Notes: generated from the sequence alone by a model not told the origin. Shown: positions 15,233-22,344, counted from the first letter of the stretch. The stretch is 22,965 nucleotides of DNA from Bacteriovoracaceae bacterium UBA7695 (GCA_002482685.1 DLGL01000102.1:1-22965), one strand, 5' to 3'. Made by a program: numbers and translations.

Positions 15233-15891
15233 TTCTCGAAGATCCAGTCATAGTAAGCGCCCAGAAGTGGGTTATACGAGAATCTTCCCTGAGGTCCAAA
15301 AGAAAGGGTCGAATGAACGGCGAGTACGTAATTCGTCGACCCTTGCTTCAGGTAAATTGGTCCACCTGAATCGCCCGAGAATGAATAGGTATCATTGAGT
15401 TCAAGAGTTTTGTCGGCGTAGATGACTTGCTTAAAAGTTGGCGTTATCACAGTTCGGGAATTCTTCTTATTTCTCATTCCAAAACCAAAACGATAAAGAT
15501 TGCCCGTGATAATGACAGGTCTGTAGATCGGGTAAATCGAGATGGTAGACGGAAGTTTTTCCGCCAGATAAATCTTTCCAACATCAGACTGGTAGCGTGA
15601 ATCTTTAGGATGATAACTTGGGTGAACTTTAAAGCTTTTTACAGCGATAGACGGAGCTTTAGGGTCATAGGTGCTTTGAGTGAAGATGCGGATTTTTACC
15701 ACATCACCATCAAGGCAGTGAGCTGCAGTGACGATGAGTTCCGGAGTGACGGCTACACCTGTGCAGGTGAAGACACCTTTAGTGCGTGTGACTTCAATGA
15801 GTAAGCTAGAATTAAATTCCTCCCATGACTGGGGATCTGCAAATCCAAGTACTGGCATGATAATGGTCCAAATTAGAAGTAATAGTCTCAA
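15229..15891 (-). CDS. Secreted S1-family (chymotrypsin-fold) serine protease, copy 2
   Basis: A 220-residue protease with a signal peptide (MRLLLLIWTIIMPVLGFA). The catalytic triad is complete: His58 in TAAHC, Asp103 in YQSDVGKIYL and Ser175 in GDSGGP. Cys43 and Cys59 form the usual loop disulfide next to the histidine. Three trypsin features are missing. There is no IVGG activation site at the mature N-terminus, the residue in the position of Asp189 is Tyr169, and Cys191 is replaced by Phe171. The specificity is therefore not trypsin-like, and activation does not follow the zymogen route. The start is a TTG, since the only nearby ATG would remove most of the signal peptide; GGGAG lies five bases before it. 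It lies 56 bp downstream of a close paralogue and is probably co-transcribed with it. Confidence 0.88.
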   Translation of the reverse strand: MRLLLLIWTIIMPVLGFADPQSWEEFNSSLLIEVTRTKGVFTCTGVAVTPELIVTAAHCLDGDVVKIRIFTQSTYDPKAPSIAVKSFKVHPSYHPKDSRYQSDVGKIYLAEKLPSTISIYPIYRPVIITGNLYRFGFGMRNKKNSRTVITPTFKQVIYADKTLELNDTYSFSGDSGGPIYLKQGSTNYVLAVHSTLSFGPQGRFSYNPLLGAYYDWIFEN

Positions 15892-15936
15892 GCCGTCTCC
15901 CGGTTCTTGAGGCCCAAGTTACCACACCATACTTGC

Positions 15937-15950
15937 TAAAAACGTTTTTA
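15937..15950. repeat. 14-bp A/T-rich palindrome at the end of the first protease gene
   Basis: TAAAAACGTTTTTA is a perfect palindrome that includes the TAA stop codon of the protease at 15948. With no loop and little GC it is a poor terminator. It could be a regulator site for the downstream paralogue or chance in A/T-rich DNA. Confidence 0.3.
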
Positions 15951-16628
15951 ATTCCAAGACGCGAAGATCCAATCTTTTTGACCTGATACCAGTGGGTTGT
16001 AAGAGAATTTCCCGGCCGGACCGTAAGAAAGAGTTGAATGGATGGCCACTAGGTACATCTGACCTTCACGTTGAATGAAGATTGGACCGCCAGAGTCCCC
16101 AGAGTACGAGTACATATCATCGAGCTCGAGAACCTTCTCTTCATTTTTAAGTGACTTAAACTGAGGAGTGATCAGCGTGCGAATATTTGATTTAGCACGG
16201 GCCCCAAAACCAACTCGAAGAAGTTTTCCTTTAAAGTTAGTTTCATTTTTTAAGATCGGATAAATCATTGTTGATTCTGGCAATTTATCAGCAAGCTTTA
16301 TACGGGCCAGATCAGATTTATAGTTAGATGTTTTTTGATTGTACTCTGGATGCAGTTCAAAGTGTTTTACTGCCAGAGATTTACTTCTAGGGTTGTAAGA
16401 GCTTTGAGTGAAAACACGAACCTTTAGGATCTCACCGTCCAGGCAATGGGCAGCGGTTAATACCATATCATCTTTAATCGCTACACCTGTGCAAGTGTAA
16501 ACACCTGTGGGGCGAGTAACTTCAATGATCAAACTCGAGTTGAAATTATTCCAATCAATGTTTTGTTCAGCGAAGGCAACAGTCGTTGTCATAATAAGCA
16601 CCATAATCCTTGGTATTGTTAGTCTCAC
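15948..16628 (-). CDS. Secreted S1-family (chymotrypsin-fold) serine protease, copy 1
   Basis: A 226-residue paralogue of the protease just downstream, with the same layout and many identical blocks (FNSSL, FTQSSYNP/FTQSTYDP, GDSGGP, HSTLS, FSYNPL). A signal peptide covers about residues 1-20 (VAFA before the mature start). The triad is His61 (TAAHC), Asp106 (YKSDLARIKL) and Ser179. As in the copy, an IVGG activation site is absent, Tyr173 stands in the position of Asp189, and Tyr175 replaces Cys191. The start is a GTG with AGGAGG five bases upstream; the overlapping ATG two bases away runs straight into TGA. A TATAAT promoter lies upstream. Products this small are likely released to the periplasm or medium to degrade protein, for example prey or scavenged protein; this last point is inference only. 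Confidence 0.9.
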   Translation of the reverse strand: MRLTIPRIMVLIMTTTVAFAEQNIDWNNFNSSLIIEVTRPTGVYTCTGVAIKDDMVLTAAHCLDGEILKVRVFTQSSYNPRSKSLAVKHFELHPEYNQKTSNYKSDLARIKLADKLPESTMIYPILKNETNFKGKLLRVGFGARAKSNIRTLITPQFKSLKNEEKVLELDDMYSYSGDSGGPIFIQREGQMYLVAIHSTLSYGPAGKFSYNPLVSGQKDWIFASWN

Positions 16629-16661
16629 ATTCCCCTCCTGGGTTTGTGCGTCTCTAGGTTA

Positions 16662-16692
16662 ATTATAGATACAGGAAGCGATGCGTGTCCAA
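16662..16692 (-). promoter_or_regulatory. Promoter of the tandem protease genes
   Basis: On the minus strand a consensus TATAAT (16667-16662) is preceded by TGGACA (16691-16686), 18 bases away; shifted one base as TTGGAC the spacing is 19. The leader of roughly 30 bases contains AGGAGG before the GTG start at 16628. Confidence 0.6.
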
Positions 16693-16753
16693 GGTGCTTT
16701 TTGACCCCCGCGTTTATTATGAAGAATGTGTTAATTTCTAGGGATTTATCTGT

Positions 16754-16783
16754 TTGAAAAGTTGACCATGGTGCTGCTATGCT
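16754..16783 (+). promoter_or_regulatory. trmO promoter, predicted leaderless start
   Basis: TTGAAA (16754-16759) and TATGCT (16778-16783) are 18 bases apart, and TGC before TATGCT makes an extended -10. Eight bases (CACCCACT) lie between the -10 box and the ATG at 16792, with no Shine-Dalgarno sequence. An in-frame ATG at 16762 lies within the promoter spacer and is thus not the start. Confidence 0.6.
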
Positions 16784-16791
16784 CACCCACT

Positions 16792-17445
16792 ATGACACCA
16801 ATTTGTACCATTGAAACACCTTTTAAAGAAAAATTTGGCGTGCCCCGCCAATCACTTTTAGTGGCTGAAGCCGAGGGGAGGATGGTCTTTCCTAAAACGG
16901 ATTTTTACTCTGAAGCCTTTCGTGGGATCGAGAACTTTACTCATCTGTGGATACTTTTTTCGTTTCATGAAGCGGTTGAAGAAGGATTTAAGGCCTTGAT
17001 TCGTCCGCCGAGATTTTTGGGAAAGGAGAAGTGGGGAGTGTTCGCATCGAGGTCTCCGCACCGGCCTAATCATTTGGGAATATCGGTGGTGAAATTTAAA
17101 AGTTTTGAAGTGCTGGATAAAAATATTGTTCTCACAGTTCTTGGTGTGGATCTCGTTTCTGGAACGCCGGTTCTGGATATTAAGCCATACATTCCTTACG
17201 CAGATTCTTATCCGGATGCACTCTCAGGACCTTTTCAGGAAAGACCAGTTAACAAAAATGTAGTTTGGAAGACTGAATTGGGGATAGATCAAAAAATTAA
17301 AAAACTTATCGAGGAAGTGATTAGTCTTGATCCTAGATCAGGGAGTGATGAGCTTACGAGTTTTGGCGTTTCTATTGCTGGATACAATGTCCGCTTTCAA
17401 ATGGTGAATGAGGAATTTCACATTTTAGAGATTTCTAAGGAATAA
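16792..17445 (+). CDS. trmO: tRNA (N6-threonylcarbamoyladenosine37-N6)-methyltransferase TrmO
   Basis: A 217-residue protein of the TsaA/UPF0066 family. TrmO uses S-adenosylmethionine to methylate t6A37 in tRNA-Thr and related tRNAs, tuning decoding. Family blocks are ETPFKEKFGVPRQ at 8-20, FTHLWILFSFHE at 49-60, FASRSPHRPNHLGIS at 84-98 (the Pro-His-Arg-Pro-Asn-x-Leu-Gly AdoMet-binding signature) and LVSGTPVLDIKPYIPYAD at 121-138. The C-terminal 60 residues form the usual small second domain. The start is set by homologues, which begin shortly before the IG/IETPFKEKF strand, and by the promoter just upstream. Its tail overlaps the convergent membrane enzyme gene by 11 bp. Assignment is firm. 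Confidence 0.94.
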   Translation: MTPICTIETPFKEKFGVPRQSLLVAEAEGRMVFPKTDFYSEAFRGIENFTHLWILFSFHEAVEEGFKALIRPPRFLGKEKWGVFASRSPHRPNHLGISVVKFKSFEVLDKNIVLTVLGVDLVSGTPVLDIKPYIPYADSYPDALSGPFQERPVNKNVVWKTELGIDQKIKKLIEEVISLDPRSGSDELTSFGVSIAGYNVRFQMVNEEFHILEISKE

Positions 17446-19057
17446 CTTTTAGCTCATATGAGTTATCAGGCGCAAATTTAATTTCTGCTTTCCCAGCAAA
17501 TCCGTCGATATCATTTCCAAAAATTATAAAGTCCTGGATCGGTGTTTTGAAATCCTGATTGGCCTTGTAGCCGATCTGGGTTGCGATATAAAGAGAGAGA
17601 TTATACTGAGGCATATTCTTCGGAAGCTCGCGGGTAAAGTCCGGAAGTGGCCGGTTGTAGGAATGAATGAGAATCGGAATTTCAAATGCTGCTGGTCTTA
17701 AAAAGCCGTGCCCCCAGCGATTCTCGACACCCAGGGATTCACCGTGGTCAGATAGATAGATAATAAGGTTTTTAGACTCATACTTAGACATTAGTGGGTT
17801 TAGCTCTTTCCAGAAGAGATCGTATTCAACCACCGAGTTGTCGTAGTTATTTATTCTTTGATCAATGCTCGGCTCGGTGAACTTGATGGCTTCATTTGTG
17901 AATCTTAATGCCCATGGACCGTGGGATCCACGCTGATGAAGGATGATAAAATGAGGAGACTTTTTCTCACTTAGAATATCGTTCAGTTTAGGCAAAAGAT
18001 GTCGGTCAATGGCAGCGTCATCGTTTTCAGTTTGAGGGGAGACGTCTTCCAGGCTTCTGTAATCATCTAAGTAAGCTGTACACAAGTAGGGAGCAATATA
18101 CCTGAGCTGCTGACCTGATTGTGAGGAGAGGAAATGAGTTTTAAAGCCATTCTCTTTAGCGAGTTTAAATAGGCAGTGCTCAGCCTTTGAAGCCTTGATC
18201 CCCCCTGCTTCGCCGTAACCCATATTCAGGAAGAAGGCGACACTGATGTCGGTTGAGACTCCGCTTGAGAGGCCGATCGTGTGGAAGAATTCTGGATTGT
18301 TTTTAAGTGAATCTAGGTAAGGAGTTGTGGGTCTCTCATAACCGAAGAGGCTCATGTGATGAGGAGTTAAGCTCTCTCCTAAAACGATAATGATGTTGTC
18401 CCACTTGGAGAGTTCTTTATCGCTAAAATTAAGTTTTAGGGAATCGTTGTTGGCGAGTTGAGATTTTTCAGACTTAAGTTTATGAGGAAGAATTCGCCCC
18501 ATAAAGTAAGACATACTTAGGTAGACATTCATTCCACCAAGCTCGCGAGTTGATGGCTGGCGTCCCCAGGTGTTTCCCGTCACATAAGTTCTGACCGGGT
18601 TATAAATAAAGTAAGCGATAATCAGAAAAGGAATAAACTTAAAGGTGTAGAGGTCCTTAAATCTTTTAATAGCAAAAAATCCAATTAATAGCGAAATGAC
18701 GGTCAGGAGCGCTGGATAAATTAAATGCTGAAATTCAGCAGACAGGACTCCAGAGACTTCGGAGAAATCCATGATGAATAAGAAAATTTCAGTGGGAAGG
18801 ATTTGGGTTCCAAAATATGACAGATGGGTCATCTGGAAAAAATTTAAAATCAGGATGAAACTTAAAAATAAGTACCGCAGTTGAATGACGGAACTGAGAG
18901 TGAAAGCGACAAAAAAGAACAGGTAAGCAAAATATTTCCCTACGGGCAGCCATACAATAGGGAAGCCCTTAATGGTATAGAATCCGTACTGCTGAAGGAG
19001 AGTCAGTATAAGGAAGATCAATGCCAGCAAAAGATGGTTTTGGGCTTTTTGGCGCAT
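17435..19057 (-). CDS. Phosphoethanolamine-transferase-like membrane enzyme (EptA/sulfatase superfamily)
   Basis: A 540-residue protein with about five N-terminal membrane helices (roughly residues 9-27, 38-58, 60-76, 112-130 and 140-153) and a periplasmic alkaline-phosphatase-fold domain. Active-site blocks are IVLGESLTPHHMSLFGYER at 224-242 (metal ligand Glu228), SSGVSTDIS at 264-272 with Thr269 as the probable nucleophile, HQRGSHGPW at 374-382, and LSDHGESLG at 435-443 (Asp437, His438). These are the marks of enzymes that move phosphoethanolamine from phosphatidylethanolamine to lipid A or other glycans. Unusual: the cysteines that flank the catalytic threonine in EptA/MCR proteins are absent, and the domain has only Cys295 and Cys326. 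It is last in an operon with the helicase and a 66-residue protein, eight bases after the latter. Acceptor unknown; family confident. Confidence 0.85.
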   Translation of the reverse strand: MRQKAQNHLLLALIFLILTLLQQYGFYTIKGFPIVWLPVGKYFAYLFFFVAFTLSSVIQLRYLFLSFILILNFFQMTHLSYFGTQILPTEIFLFIMDFSEVSGVLSAEFQHLIYPALLTVISLLIGFFAIKRFKDLYTFKFIPFLIIAYFIYNPVRTYVTGNTWGRQPSTRELGGMNVYLSMSYFMGRILPHKLKSEKSQLANNDSLKLNFSDKELSKWDNIIIVLGESLTPHHMSLFGYERPTTPYLDSLKNNPEFFHTIGLSSGVSTDISVAFFLNMGYGEAGGIKASKAEHCLFKLAKENGFKTHFLSSQSGQQLRYIAPYLCTAYLDDYRSLEDVSPQTENDDAAIDRHLLPKLNDILSEKKSPHFIILHQRGSHGPWALRFTNEAIKFTEPSIDQRINNYDNSVVEYDLFWKELNPLMSKYESKNLIIYLSDHGESLGVENRWGHGFLRPAAFEIPILIHSYNRPLPDFTRELPKNMPQYNLSLYIATQIGYKANQDFKTPIQDFIIFGNDIDGFAGKAEIKFAPDNSYELKVIP

Positions 19058-19065
19058 GCAAGAAC

Positions 19066-19266
19066 TTACCCGCGCGTTCTAAGTTCTTTCAAAACTCTTT
19101 CAAGCAGGGCCTTGCACTGAGCTTCGTCCTGCCCATGAAGCATATGACTTGGAGGAAGAGCTTTTGTTGTCACACTCTTAAATGAAACAAGACGGTTATT
19201 GATATTATTTCTAAGAGTTCTTAATTTTTTATCAGTGAATACTTTAAGGTCTGTGTAGTCTTTCAT
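19066..19266 (-). CDS. 66-residue protein between helicase and transferase genes
   Basis: A small cytoplasmic protein with no recognised family. It is lysine- and arginine-rich at the N-terminus (KVFTDKKLRTLRNNINNRL), has a middle SFKSVTTKALPPSHMLHGQ, and ends in a helix EAQCKALLERVLKELRTRG. It starts two bases after the helicase stop codon, with AAGG eight bases before the ATG inside the helicase gene, and ends eight bases before the transferase gene. This tight three-gene spacing argues that it is really translated. The basic character would suit RNA or ribosome association, which would fit its helicase neighbour, but that is only a guess. Confidence 0.65.
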   Translation of the reverse strand: MKDYTDLKVFTDKKLRTLRNNINNRLVSFKSVTTKALPPSHMLHGQDEAQCKALLERVLKELRTRG

Positions 19267-19268
19267 GG

Positions 19269-20639
19269 TTAGTACCTTTCTTTCTTTTGTCTGAATCGGA
19301 AGCCCACTTTGGGTTTATTTTTATCATCAGGTTTGTTTGGTCCCTGATTAGGGTCACGGGGAGCCTTAGGTGCATGCTCATAGCGAGGAGGGTGAATAAC
19401 TTTTTCACCTGGTTGAGCTTCGCTTCTTGGGGCCGGACGGCCGCCTCGTTGCTGAGCACGTGGATCCCGGTAAGGACGATCCGGTCTTGAAGACTGAACT
19501 GAAGCTTCCGGAACGCCAATGAAGTTTTCACGAGGAAGTTTAAGCTTAATAAGTTTTTCAATTCTATGGAGAGCATCGTTTTCAGAATCATCACAGAATG
19601 AGATCGCTGATCCGTCTTTGCCGGCACGAGCGGTTCTTCCGATACGGTGAACATAACTTTCGGCTTCCACTGGAAGATCATAGTTCACAACGTGAGACAC
19701 GCCCTGAACATCAATTCCGCGAGCAGCGATATCGGTAGCAATGAGTACCTTAATCTTTCCAGACTTAAAGTCTTCCAATGCTTTCTCACGAGCTGACTGA
19801 GATTTATTTCCATGAATAGCTGCGCAACCAATCTGGTGCATATTGAGGTAGTCGACAATTTTATTCGCACCGTGTTTTGTCCGGGTAAAAACAAGTGTGA
19901 GTTCTGTTGATTCTTCTTTGAGGATTTTTCGCAGAAGTTGATACTTGTGCGCCTTACTGACAAAAATCACTCTCTGGTTAATTCGCTCAACTGTTGTTGC
20001 CGGTGGAGTGACTTCAACTTTTTTAGGGTTATGAAGAAGTTTAGCCGCAAGGGTCGCAATCTCTGGCGGCATGGTGGCCGAGAAAAGGAGAGTTTGTTTT
20101 TTGGCCGGAAGCTTGGGGATAATTTTTCTGATGTCGTTAATGAAACCCATATCAAGCATACGGTCTGCTTCATCGAGAACAAAAATTTCAACACGGTTTA
20201 AGCGGCAATGACCCTGGTTCATAAGATCTAAAAGTCGACCAGGAGTAGCAACTACGATATCAAGACCATTTCTTAGGGCCGCAACTTGAGAGGCCTGTCC
20301 AACGCCGCCGAAGATCACAGCGTATTTAAGTTTTAGCCCTTGGCCGTATTTATCTAATTGCTCTTTAATCTGAGAAGCGAGTTCCCGGGTTGGAGCAAGA
20401 ATGAGAGCTCGAGGCTCACAAGACATAAGAGAAAATTGTCTGTCACTTAAATGCTGAAGCATAGGAAGTGTGAAGGCTGCGGTTTTACCGGTTCCGGTCT
20501 GAGCAATACCTAGCAGATCGCCACCTTCAAGAAGGATAGGGATGGATTGTGCTTGGATGGGAGTGGGTGTTTCGTAGCCAGCATTGAGGACGTTCTTAAG
20601 AATCTGCTCTTTGAGCTGGAGATCACTGAATTTTTGCAT
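19269..20639 (-). CDS. rhlE: DEAD-box ATP-dependent RNA helicase, RhlE type
   Basis: The 456-residue cytoplasmic helicase has every DEAD-box motif in order: Q motif (FSDLQLKEQI at 4-13, with Gln29), AQTGTGKT at 46-53, PTRELA at 83-88, TPGR at 132-135, DEAD at 156-159, SAT at 187-189, ARGID at 306-310 and HRIGRTAR at 331-338. The last 80 residues are low-complexity and basic, rich in Arg, Pro, Gln and Asn, as in RhlE proteins that bind RNA during ribosome assembly or RNA decay. The start at 20639 (MQKFSDL) is preferred because homologues begin just before this phenylalanine; a longer in-frame version from 20750 adds 37 residues without family resemblance. TTGACG at 20674-20669 may be a -35 element. 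It leads an operon with the 66-residue protein and the membrane transferase. Confidence 0.95.
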   Translation of the reverse strand: MQKFSDLQLKEQILKNVLNAGYETPTPIQAQSIPILLEGGDLLGIAQTGTGKTAAFTLPMLQHLSDRQFSLMSCEPRALILAPTRELASQIKEQLDKYGQGLKLKYAVIFGGVGQASQVAALRNGLDIVVATPGRLLDLMNQGHCRLNRVEIFVLDEADRMLDMGFINDIRKIIPKLPAKKQTLLFSATMPPEIATLAAKLLHNPKKVEVTPPATTVERINQRVIFVSKAHKYQLLRKILKEESTELTLVFTRTKHGANKIVDYLNMHQIGCAAIHGNKSQSAREKALEDFKSGKIKVLIATDIAARGIDVQGVSHVVNYDLPVEAESYVHRIGRTARAGKDGSAISFCDDSENDALHRIEKLIKLKLPRENFIGVPEASVQSSRPDRPYRDPRAQQRGGRPAPRSEAQPGEKVIHPPRYEHAPKAPRDPNQGPNKPDDKNKPKVGFRFRQKKERY

Positions 20640-20744
20640 AAACGCACAATCGTTCTTTAGATAGGAATCGTCAAATGGGAAGTGCTGGAAATGACGCACA
20701 GGTGGGAAGAAATTCCATGATTTAGTGGAATTTAGGTGAGCCTC

Positions 20745-20778
20745 TCCCAAGGAATGGTAGATTCTGGCCTCCCAAGGA
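20745..20778 (+). repeat. Short direct repeat before the glycine-rich exported protein gene
   Basis: TCCCAAGGA occurs at 20745-20753 and again at 20770-20778, 25 bases apart; the second copy contributes the AAGGAG Shine-Dalgarno sequence of the gene at 20786. The first copy abuts an ATG whose 11-codon frame ends in TGA overlapping the real ATG. This could be a local duplication. Confidence 0.35.
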
Positions 20779-20785
20779 GACTCTT

Positions 20786-21418
20786 ATGAAAATGCTTATG
20801 GCCCTAATGGTGATCCTTTCCGCTACTTCAAGTTTCGCCCAGGCAACTCCAAAAATGACCATTAAAGAGATTAAAGCGTATATGGAGACTATCAATCCAG
20901 ACACCACTTGTATGGATGAATACCTTCAAAGAAGAAAACAGCTTATTGTTAAAATGTCCCTCTCTCCTCTTATTGTCGTTGGTGGAACTGCCGGAAGTGC
21001 TTACGTAGGTGGGGCCACTGGTGCTGCCATCGGTTCCTCTTTAGGGGGAGCTTCTAGTTGGTCGGCCCTGGGTTATGCCATTGGGGGCGTTTTTCTGGGT
21101 GGAGCAGGTGGGATCGTTACAACTGCGGCCGATACGACCGCCACTGCACTGGTGCTTAAAAATTTGAACAATATTCTTAAAACTCTGGCCGAGCAGCACA
21201 TGGACCGCGCGGGAGAGAGAACAGAAACGTTATACGCTCAGTACATTAAGAGATCAAAGTCAGAAATTTCTAAAGAAGAATTTCTCGGCCGGTTAATGGC
21301 AGCGGACGCAAGCGGAGCTCTTTGTGACGGCTCCATGGTGAAGCAGCCAAAAATCAAGCTTGGTTCGAAGCTTAAGTACAAAGTGGCCAAGTTAAAAGAT
21401 ATTGTTAAAAAGCTCTAG
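20786..21418 (+). CDS. Exported glycine-zipper protein of unknown function
   Basis: A 210-residue protein with a signal peptide (MKMLMALMVILSATSSFAQA, cleavage near residue 19). The N-terminal mature segment has Cys42 in NPDTTCMDEYLQRRKQ. Residues about 55-125 form a hydrophobic, glycine-rich stretch with GxxxG-type spacing (VVGGTAGSAYVGGATGAAIG, then LGYAIGGVFLGGAGGIV), a glycine-zipper pattern that packs membrane helices or coats. A charged helical region follows (residues 130-170), then a second cysteine (GALCDG) and a lysine-rich tail. A disulfide between the two cysteines is possible. AAGGAG lies six bases before the ATG. The gene is divergent from the helicase operon and overlaps the convergent GT9 gene by four bases. 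It may be a membrane-associated periplasmic protein; no family is recognised. Confidence 0.72.
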   Translation: MKMLMALMVILSATSSFAQATPKMTIKEIKAYMETINPDTTCMDEYLQRRKQLIVKMSLSPLIVVGGTAGSAYVGGATGAAIGSSLGGASSWSALGYAIGGVFLGGAGGIVTTAADTTATALVLKNLNNILKTLAEQHMDRAGERTETLYAQYIKRSKSEISKEEFLGRLMAADASGALCDGSMVKQPKIKLGSKLKYKVAKLKDIVKKL

Positions 21419-21432
21419 AGGTTTAGCTTTTT
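21407..21432. terminator. Weak bidirectional hairpin at convergent gene ends
   Basis: AAAAAGCT and AGCTTTTT form an 8-bp stem around a 10-base loop that contains the overlapping TAG stop codons (CTAG) of both converging genes. T runs occur on both strands, so it could end both transcripts, but the stem is mostly A-T and thus weak. Confidence 0.4.
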
Positions 21433-22344
21433 GAGAATAAGTTCCAGGAACTTATTCTGATCCAAAGTCAGCATGCACTTCACCCCAATCGGACATTCTA
21501 TATTTTGATTACAGGGCCTACAGTCCAGGTCCTGTTCAAAAAAACTCACAGCACTGGTTCGGGGCCCTGAGCGCCTCGGAACATTGGGCCCATAAACTCC
21601 GATGGAGGTCACACCAAGGGCAGCAGCGATGTGAAGGATTCCACTGTCGGCCCCAATGAAAAGTTTTGAAGAAAGTAGGACTTCTTTAACTTCGGCCAGA
21701 GTGAGTTTGTGATAGATCGGAATGTTGTTATTTTTTTGAATGATCTCTTCGGCAATTTCAACTTCGGTTCCGATTAAAACTACCTTATAACCTCTGGCAT
21801 GCAGGTTTTGTACGGCATAAGTTACCAAAGATTCAGGGATGACCCGCTTCGGGTTGTGGGCCCCAAAATGAATTGAGACCACTTTAGTAGACTCATCAAA
21901 ACCAAATTTTGCAGGCCACTGTTTGTTGCCTATCAGTTGAGGGATGCGTTTATTTTGATCTTTAAGAGCGTGAAGGATGGGGTAGTAGTCTCCTACAATG
22001 TGCCCGTCCATCTTCTTATCCACCATCTTGGTATAGGTCATCCAGTGGCGCATCTTCTGCCAGGTACTTTTGATCCTTCCGATTTTTGTGCGGGCCTTTA
22101 CACTGCGAACTAATTTGCGGCTGGTCTTATCTGAAGTGAGGTCTACGACTAGATCGTACTGATCATTTTTGGCCTCATCGGGACCAATGAGCTTAACTTC
22201 TTTATCCGTGTCCCAAAGGCTGTGGACAAATTTCGGCATGAGAAAGGTTACCGAAAAACCCTGGGCCCTAAGGGCATCCAGGATGACAGAGCTGGAGACG
22301 ATATCCCCGATGTCGGATATATTTATGAGTAAAGCCTTTTTCAT
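21415..22344 (-). CDS. Glycosyltransferase family 9 (ADP-heptose:LPS heptosyltransferase-like)
   Basis: The 309-residue cytoplasmic or membrane-peripheral enzyme has the GT9 two-Rossmann (GT-B) layout. Marks include the opening KALLINISDIGDIV at 3-16, VVSIHFGAHNPKRVIPE at 155-171, and the sugar-nucleotide-binding IGADSGILHIAAALGVTSIG at 230-249 followed by VYGPN. A cysteine-rich end (DCRPCNQNIECPIGVKCM, Cys275, 278, 284 and 290) is also common in this family. GT9 proteins usually add heptose to the inner core of lipopolysaccharide, so with the phosphoethanolamine-transferase-like gene 3 kb away it supports an outer membrane with modified LPS. The donor and acceptor cannot be read. The start lies only 23 bases from that of the divergent gene on its right. 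Assignment to family is firm. Confidence 0.92.
   Translation of the reverse strand: MKKALLINISDIGDIVSSSVILDALRAQGFSVTFLMPKFVHSLWDTDKEVKLIGPDEAKNDQYDLVVDLTSDKTSRKLVRSVKARTKIGRIKSTWQKMRHWMTYTKMVDKKMDGHIVGDYYPILHALKDQNKRIPQLIGNKQWPAKFGFDESTKVVSIHFGAHNPKRVIPESLVTYAVQNLHARGYKVVLIGTEVEIAEEIIQKNNNIPIYHKLTLAEVKEVLLSSKLFIGADSGILHIAAALGVTSIGVYGPNVPRRSGPRTSAVSFFEQDLDCRPCNQNIECPIGVKCMLTLDQNKFLELILKKLNL

Noticed and set aside
19244..19681. 145-codon minus-strand frame overlapping the helicase C-terminus
   Set aside because: It is an alternative frame of the helicase's low-complexity 3' end. The helicase frame has all motifs up to that point and a natural RhlE-like tail, so no frameshift or second gene is needed.
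20640..20750. 37-residue N-terminal extension of the helicase
   Set aside because: The extra residues do not resemble DEAD-box N-termini, and MQKFSDL is the normal beginning of the family.
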